From Mesostigma viride (lineage: Eukaryota > Streptophyta > Mesostigmatophyceae > Mesostigmatales > Mesostigmataceae): a DNA stretch of 64,000 nt. Below the pieces are notes generated by a model. It saw nothing but the letters and a program-made list of their open reading frames with translations. It ran no database searches and had not been told where the DNA came from. A program made the translations under genes and the position numbers. Within the stretch, counting starts at the first letter, position 1, and each line of letters begins with the position of its first letter. Below are positions 43,166-64,000 of this stretch, piece by piece. The stretch covers positions 1,989,985-2,053,984 of the forward strand of contig RPFO01000072.1 of assembly GCA_009746045.1 (NCBI GenBank). Reading direction: 5' to 3'.

Positions 43166-45181
43166 ACAAACTGGGTTTTCTTTTGATGGTAACAAACAGA
43201 TGGTAACAAAACAGATGGCTGACGGCGGTATGGCTGACGGCGGAGCTCAGATCTTTTGCGTCTGAGCCCCAAATTCGGTCAGACCACTTGCATTCGATGC
43301 GCTTTATTCAGACGTACCGTACGCCAGTATAATCGGTTACGGCTGAAACGCAGTATTGACAAAGTTATCACGTGACAAGCAGCTATGACGACCCCAAAAG
43401 CAAAACGGGGTCTGGAAAAGGAGCTTACCGGCTCCCAGCCCAACCCGCTCGCCATCGTTCTTGCCCAGCCGCCTGGGCACGCCAACCCACCGCCAGCAAA
43501 CCCATCGCCAAGCGCCTCGCCTGAATCCAAGAAACCATGCCACGACCGCCACAAATGGAGCCTATTCTTGCCCGGCGACAGCAGGTTCTCCCTCCTCGAG
43601 TGGCAGATCCTGTCGCCACAGGAAGTCGTCGAGGTCCTCCAGTTCCTCACACAGGAACGGAAGCTCTTCGTGCCGCAGAAGGGGGGGGCGGCTATCGACT
43701 ACCGCAACACGTCCTGGCTCTACACTTATGAAGAACCACGCCAACGCCTGTTTATCTTGACCAGCTACTACCAGCGCAGCCTCGCCGACATCCACAGAGC
43801 GCTCACAGCCCCCGCCCCCGCACAGCCGCCAGCCCCTAAGTTCGGCTCCCTCCCTCTGCAAGGATGACATCCGCGCAGTGCTGGAGGAGCACGTGACCTG
43901 GCCGCTGGCCGAGAAGCTGACATCGCTGAACACGACGCTCAACACGGTGGAGGCCCGGGTCTCCAATGTGGAAACCAAGGTCGTCCACAAGCTCCAGCCC
44001 CAGTTCACGACGCTGCACACCGCGGCGCAAGCTTCGGAAACGCATGCAGCACTTGTCTCTCGCCTTAACCAGGTGGAGGGCAAGTGCGGCGTGCTCATGA
44101 AGAAGCTTGAGGCCATCACCGCCCACACCGAGGCCCTGGCCACACAGGTCCCCAAGATAGCGGAGCAGACGGCCACCATTGCATCCCAGCCACCCCGGCA
44201 GGATGCTGGTGACCTCCCGCCGCTCTCCTACGCGGACCTGCTGCGGTCAGCGACCGCCTCCACCACCGACGCCATCGCCACGAAGCTCCAGGAGCTGGAG
44301 GACCACCGCCAGGCAAAGCAACGGGAGGTCACCGACCGCGCTCGCCGCGAGTGCCGCGTGGTGCTACGTCGCTTCCCCCAGAAGCCAGGTGAGACGTCAA
44401 CCTCTCTTGCTGACGAGCTCAAGAACCAGCTTCTTACCCTCATGGGCCTGGTAGGTGAGGTAGAACTGCGTGGGTGCCACCGCCTTCCCCACTCACGGGA
44501 CAAGGCGGCTCCCCCACCAGTCCTACTCACCTTCCCCTCCCCTGAGGATAAGCAGCGGTTCCTCTCTCGTCGCAAGAGGTTGCACGACCTCACCTGGACG
44601 CTGGATGACGACCTGACCCCCGCTCAGCAACAGCAGCGACGCGACCTGTGGCCGGAATACCTCCGCCATAAGCAGGACCCCCAGAAGCCCAAGGTGTACT
44701 GGAGGGGCGGGGACCTGATGATCAACCACAAGATGTGGACGCCCCCAGCGGGCTAGAATAGCAATAGCCCTAGCAATTGTAACCATTGGAGTCACTGCCG
44801 CTAAGGCAGCCATGCCTAGAATGTTCGCCTAGCTGTGCCAACATACCTAGTCACGTGCCGCCAACGCACGGTACACAACCAGCCATAGCCTTAGCCTAGT
44901 CCTAGCACAGCCATGCTACGCCCGTGCTATGGTCAGATTACTTGCCCACGCTATACTTGTTATGCCCCGCTTACATGGGTCTTATTGCACCCACAGTTTG
45001 CCGGATCGTTAGCCTGTCCTTTTAGCTAGCCGCGCCCGATTGCAGCTGTGGCATGCCTTTGGCATGAAGGAGACTGGGGGTCTCTGCCCTTTCTCTTGTA
45101 GTGCACACACAGGGATTAAAAGCACTTCAGTGCTCCGTGACTCCCCAACGGGAGCACGAGTTTAATTAATTAATTAATTAA
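43166..45181 (+). mobile_element. ORF1-only L1-like element (half-LINE), copy 3, subfamily A
   Basis: A 2,016-bp element flanked by perfect TTTTGGCGTGC (43155-43165 and 45182-45192). The leader carries GGCTGACGGCGG repeats. The 3' end has CTCCC-CAAC-GGGAG at 45141-45154 and a TTAA-repeat tail. It is very close to copy 2 along ORF1 and the 3' region. The first 48 bp after the target duplication differ from copy 2. Confidence 0.9.
43385..44756 (+). pseudogene. L1-type ORF1 of half-LINE copy 3, single frameshift
   Basis: The N-terminal frame runs 43385-43867 and the C-terminal frame 43878-44756. Together they cover the same protein as 32320-33708. Substitutions in the second half are few (for example VSNVETK against VSGVETK, VLMKKLE against VLLKKLE). 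One indel near 43840-43865 breaks the frame, and the N-terminal part differs by several small indels. The terminal block DDDLTPAQQQQRRDLWPEYL is unchanged. Confidence 0.85.
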
Positions 45182-45192
45182 TTTTGGCGTGC

Positions 45193-46440
45193 CGCATACG
45201 CCGGCACCAACAAACCCAGCGACGCCACGGCTACAAACACCGTGGGTGCGGCCAGGCATCATTCCCGGATTGCAGCAACGTAGTCCATACACGGTGGAAC
45301 GAGGCTATGGGCTGGAGCCGAGGTTTGTGGCTACTCTACCAAGGACGCCAAGCATGCCGGTGGGCTACAATGGGTCGCCGATTGAGGGATCCAAGGTGGG
45401 AATGCCGGTGCAAGCGCAGGTGGATCGAGCTGAAGGACAGGTATACTGCTGACGGTGGGCTTGTTGACATCAACCAAGCCTATTGGAAATATAAGACTTG
45501 GCTGCACCAGCAGTATATCGTCACGCATAACCAGCTGCCGAAGTCCTTTGATCGAGATGGACAACATCCCAATGTTTTTCTCGGGCAACACGCAAAAGCT
45601 GGTGCAGCGGTGGGTCACAGGCTACCATGAGGTGGCGCTGAAGACGGGAAGATCCGATGTGTGGTACAGGCGCGACCAACAAGGCTTGCCGGACTACCAA
45701 CACGTGGTATTTGACGTCGACCCTGCCGCGAGGAGATGTGGGAACTGCTGCGCGCCAAGTACGCCCACTCCTCCACCAAGGCGGAGGCGGAGTGGCATGA
45801 TTTCAAGGTGGGGGACAAGGAGTCGCCTGACGCCACGATGGACCGCCTGGAGGTCTTGCGGGATGAGGTCCCGGCATGGACGGAGGCGGAAGCGTGTGAG
45901 AAGTGGCTCAAGGCGTTGGGTCCAAAAGCTGCCATGATCCCACAACCTAGATTTGGTTGTCATTGATTGGGACCTGGCCCAGCTGTGCACGGAAGTGCAT
46001 GCGTTCAACCGGCGACAGGCACGGGGTCTCCCGGACCTAGTGGAGCTGGTACGCCAAGAAGTCGCCCAAGCGCACAAGGGTAACAGGGTGGGTGGCGCGC
46101 AATCAGGCGGTGGAGGGTCCAGCGGTGGAAGGGGTGGACCAAGCAGCCGGCAGTTTGGGTTGCAGGCGGACAAGCCAGCCAGCGCGGGGGGCGACAACAC
46201 GGCCTCCAGCAGCATCGGCCAGGCGACGGCTGACCCGCACAAGGCATGTTGGATCTGCGGGAAGCCAGATCACGTGAAGCGGGCCTGCCCAGCCCAGTGC
46301 AAGAAGGATCGAGCACGCGGCTGGAACGCCCGCCCATGCTCCGGCAGGGTGCAAGTACCCAGTGGTCACCAAGACCGTGCAAGCACATGCAGCGGCCATG
46401 GTGGCGGCCGACAGCACGCCAACAGAGCAGGCAGCTGAGG
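45193..46440 (+). pseudogene. Gag C-terminal part of the third LTR retrotransposon, with zinc knuckle
   Basis: Frames at 45189-45452, 45455-45720, 45736-45966 and 45953-46438 give a capsid-like stretch. It includes QKLVQRWVTGYHEVALKTG, MWELLRAKYAHSSTKAEAEW and LDRLEVLRDEV-like helices. A Gly/Ser-rich linker follows, then CWICGKPDHVKRAC, a perfect C-x2-C-x4-H-x4-C zinc knuckle. It is broken by at least three frame changes. No protease or reverse transcriptase follows, so the element is truncated or internally deleted. Confidence 0.7.
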
Positions 46441-47330
46441 TATGGGCAGCGCCGGCGTCACCCAGCCAACCGAGTGGGCAGGCTGCGGGGATGGAAGCGT
46501 ATGACGTGTATACGCTGGTGGAGCAACCCGACTTGTTCTGGGCTCCTATCCATGCCGTCGGGCGTCGAGGTCCAGGCAATTACCCGAGGCAAGCAGGCAC
46601 GGGCATTGCTGTCGTTCCTACCAACCACGGGAAATGGTGAGGGGGGGCCACCCCAGCTTCCTGCATCGTTCCCGGCAGGTTCAACCGGCGGTGAGTCATC
46701 GCTGCTGGAGCACCCGAACCCCGCCGACGCCGAGCAGCGGCGCAAGCTGCCACCATTCTAGCCAGTGGATGGAGTGATTGATGCTCCCTTGTTTTCTGCC
46801 AGGCAAGTGATTGATGGCTGCGGGCAGCGGGGCATCACGTTGGTGCACCAAGCAGCTGCGGCACTGCATGCAGCGGTGCGCCGACAGCCTAGACGCACGC
46901 ACATTGCCGGTGGCGGAAACTGCGCGGCGGGTCACCATGCCAGTTATGCCGGCAACCCCGGCAGACGTCCCAGCACCAACCATGCCCCGGGAAGCAACCC
47001 GCGAGGAGCGAATGTCACGGGAGCCCAGAAAAGTGGGCAGCACTAGTGGGGTAATTAAGGCTAGCATGTGGCCCATCGATCACCCATGCAGCCATACCTC
47101 ATGAGGGCCAACGAGGTCGTGGGCTACTGTCAGTGCAGGGAGTTTGGCACGAGTGCGCGACACAGTCCTCGGCCCGCGGAGTTAATTAATTAATTTTCTT
47201 TTGTTTGTTTCCTGGTTTTCAGCCAGAACATTGTACAGACGGCTAATTATTTATATAAAACTACTAATGCAGATGGTGTAATAATCACTAGTGTCACCCG
47301 CTGGCTTCGCCCAGCCCAAAACAGGGTCCC
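46441..47330. other. Degenerate retroelement tail and spacer
   Basis: Plus-strand frames to about 47104 are Arg/Pro-rich with no motif. A TTAATTAATTAATT run followed by a pyrimidine stretch lies at 47181-47220. No gene is recognised. Confidence 0.3.
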
Positions 47331-47735
47331 TTTTATTGGCAGTACTTCGCCCCGCTGCCCGCTGCCCGTTGCCCGCTGCCCGCTGCCCGCTGCCCGCTGC
47401 CCGCTGGAATAGTACGGTGCTCGCTTCGCTCGCGGATTGGTGCGCAGTACGCTGCCCGCTGCCCGCTGGAATAGTACGGTGCTCGCTTCGCTGGCGGATT
47501 GGTGCGCAGTACGCTGCCCGCTGCCCGCTGCCCGCTGGAATAGTACGGTGCTCGCTTCGCTCGCGGATTGGTGTGCAGTACGGTGCTCGCTTCGGCTTCG
47601 CTCGCTCGCCGCGCGCAGCGCACAGCTCGCTGCGCTCGCTGTGCGCTGCGCGCAAGCCGCTGGCGCGTCCGCTCGCTCGCTTCGCTCGCTCGCTGGGCGC
47701 TTCGCGCGGATTGGTGGTAAGTTATTCCGGTTCTT
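47331..47735. repeat. GC-rich tandem repeats: CCCGCTG runs and 62-69-bp units
   Basis: A unit beginning GGAATAGTACGGTGCTCGCT recurs at about 47406, 47468 and 47537, separated by variable numbers of CCCGCTG heptamers. It is followed by CGCTCG-rich palindromic sequence to 47705 (AGCGCACAG and CTGTGCGCT form one hairpin). Confidence 0.9.
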
Positions 47736-49861
47736 TTGGATTGGCGGGGTACTCCGCGATGCCTTGGATAGCGGTGCGGGATACTCCACATTGCTAAATT
47801 AATAAATAGGATTACCACTACTTCAGATGTCATGAGCTGATGAGCATTCAGCATGGCCTATTCAGCTACCTATACAAACTGTAACGTACGTAAAAATCAT
47901 AGTTAGATAGAGTCGGCCAGCGGGTCCCCAATCCATAGTCCGGACGTCCGGACTTGGCCATAAACGGCCTCCTCCGCAGCCAAAAGTAGCCTGACGCCTA
48001 CGGTTTGGCTCAATGCCAACGATGGCACCCAGGCACGGTCGCCGCCCACATTTCGGCGTCGTAACTTAACGCGGGAACGTAACCTTAAGAATCGTAACTC
48101 GGTAATAACTGTAGCTCAGACGGGCAAGGCCGTCCTTTTAGCGAATCCCCCGGATCACGGAAGAGATACATTGTTTTCATTGAATACGTTCATTGAATAC
48201 GGAATTCACCAGGCAATCTCGTTTTTAACTACCGCTTAAATTGTAACGTCCCCATGGCCCCGTTAAGGCCTTGATACGCCGTCCACCTGCGATATGCTCG
48301 CATATGTCTTAGCGGTGCAAAATGATATTCTTCTGAATCTTTGCCGTTACAATTGAAGCGTGGAATGACAGCTACAGTCCTGTTGTTGTTGTTGTTGTTG
48401 CCCACGCCGCACATAAGATACATAAACTCAACTCAACTCAACGCCGCACATGGCCGTGGGATACAACTGACTGACTGGCTGACATGGGCAGCAGAGATTT
48501 GGAAACGGCCGAAGGCCAGGACACTGCTACCTAGTGATAGCTAGACTGATAGCTACCTAGTGATTGCCTGCCGCCTGGTGACTTCCGTATTCTACGAACC
48601 ATATCTCTACATGTATATATATTATTATTATCCAATTATAGACCAGAGAGGTGAAATGGGGACATAAGTATAAGCGAATCCTAATGATCGAATCCTAATG
48701 AGCGAATCCTAATGAGCGAATCCTAATTTAGTATCAGCGAATGTGCCATATTCAGTACTTCGTATGCTACCGGCGTGGAATACAACTAACTAACTGACAT
48801 ATATACTAACTAAGTAACTGACATATATCCGGCCCTCGGCCACTATAGATTCTCTGTTGCCCTTGGGCGGCGTGGGAAACAACAACAACAACAACAACTT
48901 GACAACAACAACAACAACAACAACAACAAGTAACTGACAACATGCTGTCCCAGGACGATCTGATGTGAATACCTATTATTCTGCCATAGCCGCAGGCGTT
49001 CACCACCCGTGTGCCCACGTGTGTTAATAACCACGTGTGTTTATGTAACCCTTGCAGTTAACGACCGCTGAAATCTGCACGAAGCATTTATTTTTGCAAC
49101 AAATTTGCCCATTGGGGGACATTTTGAGAGCAATGCACGCATCAAATTGCGAAATGGATGGTGAGATTGAGGCGTTGGAATGGCCTCGCGGAGATTTTCT
49201 TTCAGTTTGTGGAATCCACTGTGCGTAGCAAAGGCGTAGTGACAATCGAGTTGGCCTTCTCCACTGATGATCCAGTTAATGTGGGTGTAATGGTAGCGAG
49301 ATGAATAGCATTTGCCTACCAGACTGTGGTATGTCTTTAGTTTGCGAGTCTAGCGATCTCGCGTAAGACCGTGGATACGCAAAACTCCAAGGTAAAGAAA
49401 CTCGGTCACGGAACTGTCTGGGAAGCAAATCCTGGATGTGCCCAACCTCCTCCGCGGCAGCACCCTTGTAATATAGAGGGGCTTATAGATCCAGACAAAT
49501 TTCTGCTTTCACAGGTTCAAGGACTGCTGATTGCTGGGTACAACTGAGTATTTTGGGAGGTCGGTCTTTCTGGCTTTGGTTCACCCGCGTCCCAATCGTT
49601 GGGTGAGAGCGGTCAATATCAGCCCATCCAGTCCATCAGGGATGTCCCGCATAACTGTCAGGGATCAGCAATCACCCCTATGTCGCAGTTATTACGGTAG
49701 TGACTGTGTTTCCTTGATCTCGCCGATGTGCAAGGAACAAGCTGGCCGCAGGAAGCTCATCCGCGGAGAAGGGTGGCAACCGACATGATATGCCTATTTC
49801 CACGTTTATTCACGAGCTACTCCGCGGGGTCAGCATGCCCGCGAACATAGATTCGTGAGCT
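47736..49861. other. Intergenic region upstream of the cyclase gene
   Basis: No gene is recognised. An inverted pair brackets 48377-48890 (TTGTTGTTGCCCACGCCG against CGGCGTGGGAAACAACAAC). GCGAATCCTAATGA-type 14-bp units repeat four times at about 48674-48727. The promoter of the cyclase gene should lie in or near the last kilobase, but I see no defining motif. Confidence 0.4.
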
Positions 49862-49912
49862 TGAACGTCCAGCCGCTTTCGTACGCATGTAACGGCCGCT
49901 GTTGACCATGCA

Positions 49913-63842
<13,930 letters not shown>

Positions 63843-64000
63843 GTGAGTGTGCGCCCACTTGCCATTGCCTCGGACTTTTTACCTCTGTCAAGAAGCTGTG
63901 CACGTGGCACTTTGCATCACCTCGGGCCCCTCTGCCCGGTGTGTGAGCACACCACCTATGTCTGTGAAAAGCTACGCCCGCCTGCCGCATATGGACCCCT
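63843..64000 (+). other. Start of cyclase intron 13
   Basis: The sequence begins GTGAGTG after exon 13, and no acceptor is reached before the window ends. Confidence 0.6.

Overview
This window looks like nuclear DNA from a repeat-rich eukaryote, most likely a green alga. The grounds are GC-rich exons with TGCAG|G acceptors and introns of about 0.4-1.2 kb, a multi-exon membrane cyclase gene, a Ty3-type chromovirus, L1-type ORF1 elements and long simple-sequence tracts. The species cannot be fixed from the sequence. About 47 kb is nested mobile DNA. The last 14 kb is one host gene.

Layout. Positions 1-4302 (minus): an LTR retrotransposon cut by the window edge, with gag followed by integrase and then a protease motif, which is an unusual order. 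4780-5882: polypurine and GTGTGC tracts. 6078-31355: I read this as one Ty3-type chromovirus (minus strand) expanded by later insertions. Its 3' LTR is at 6078-6554 and its 5' LTR at 30878-31355, and both outer edges carry CTAC. From 5' to 3' it holds a leader ORF with an RNase H1-type hybrid-binding domain, gag, protease, RT-RNase H, integrase with chromodomain, and an extra ORF after pol. Insertions into it include a 1,030-bp near-perfect palindrome (8127-9156), an ORF1-only L1-like element (19489-21501), satellite and tetranucleotide DNA (15353-19138), an LTR-like noncoding array (21867-23630) and three TTAA-flanked DNA elements. The flanks of the chromovirus carry pieces that resemble a PIF/Harbinger transposase.

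31909-45181: four full-length ORF1-only L1-like elements, also called half-LINEs, occur in the window, three of them in this stretch. Each lies between perfect 11-13 bp target-site duplications. One keeps an intact 462-codon ORF1. 36896-40915 is a second LTR-like array, split by a TTAA-flanked element whose empty site is present at 40342. 42372-46440 is a third retrotransposon gag (plus strand), also split by a half-LINE. 46440-49860 is short tandem repeats with no recognisable gene.

49913-63842 (plus) is a class III nucleotide cyclase gene. I resolved 13 exons totalling 5,241 nt (1,747 codons) with every junction in phase, including one GC-AG intron. It encodes a long disordered N terminus, six membrane segments, a cyclase domain, a long linker, and then the start of a second copy of the pre-membrane motif. 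This points to a two-unit cyclase laid out like animal transmembrane adenylyl cyclases, with the second half beyond the window.

The retroelement ORFs are full of frameshifts while the cyclase exons have none, so the frameshifts are more likely decay than general sequencing error.
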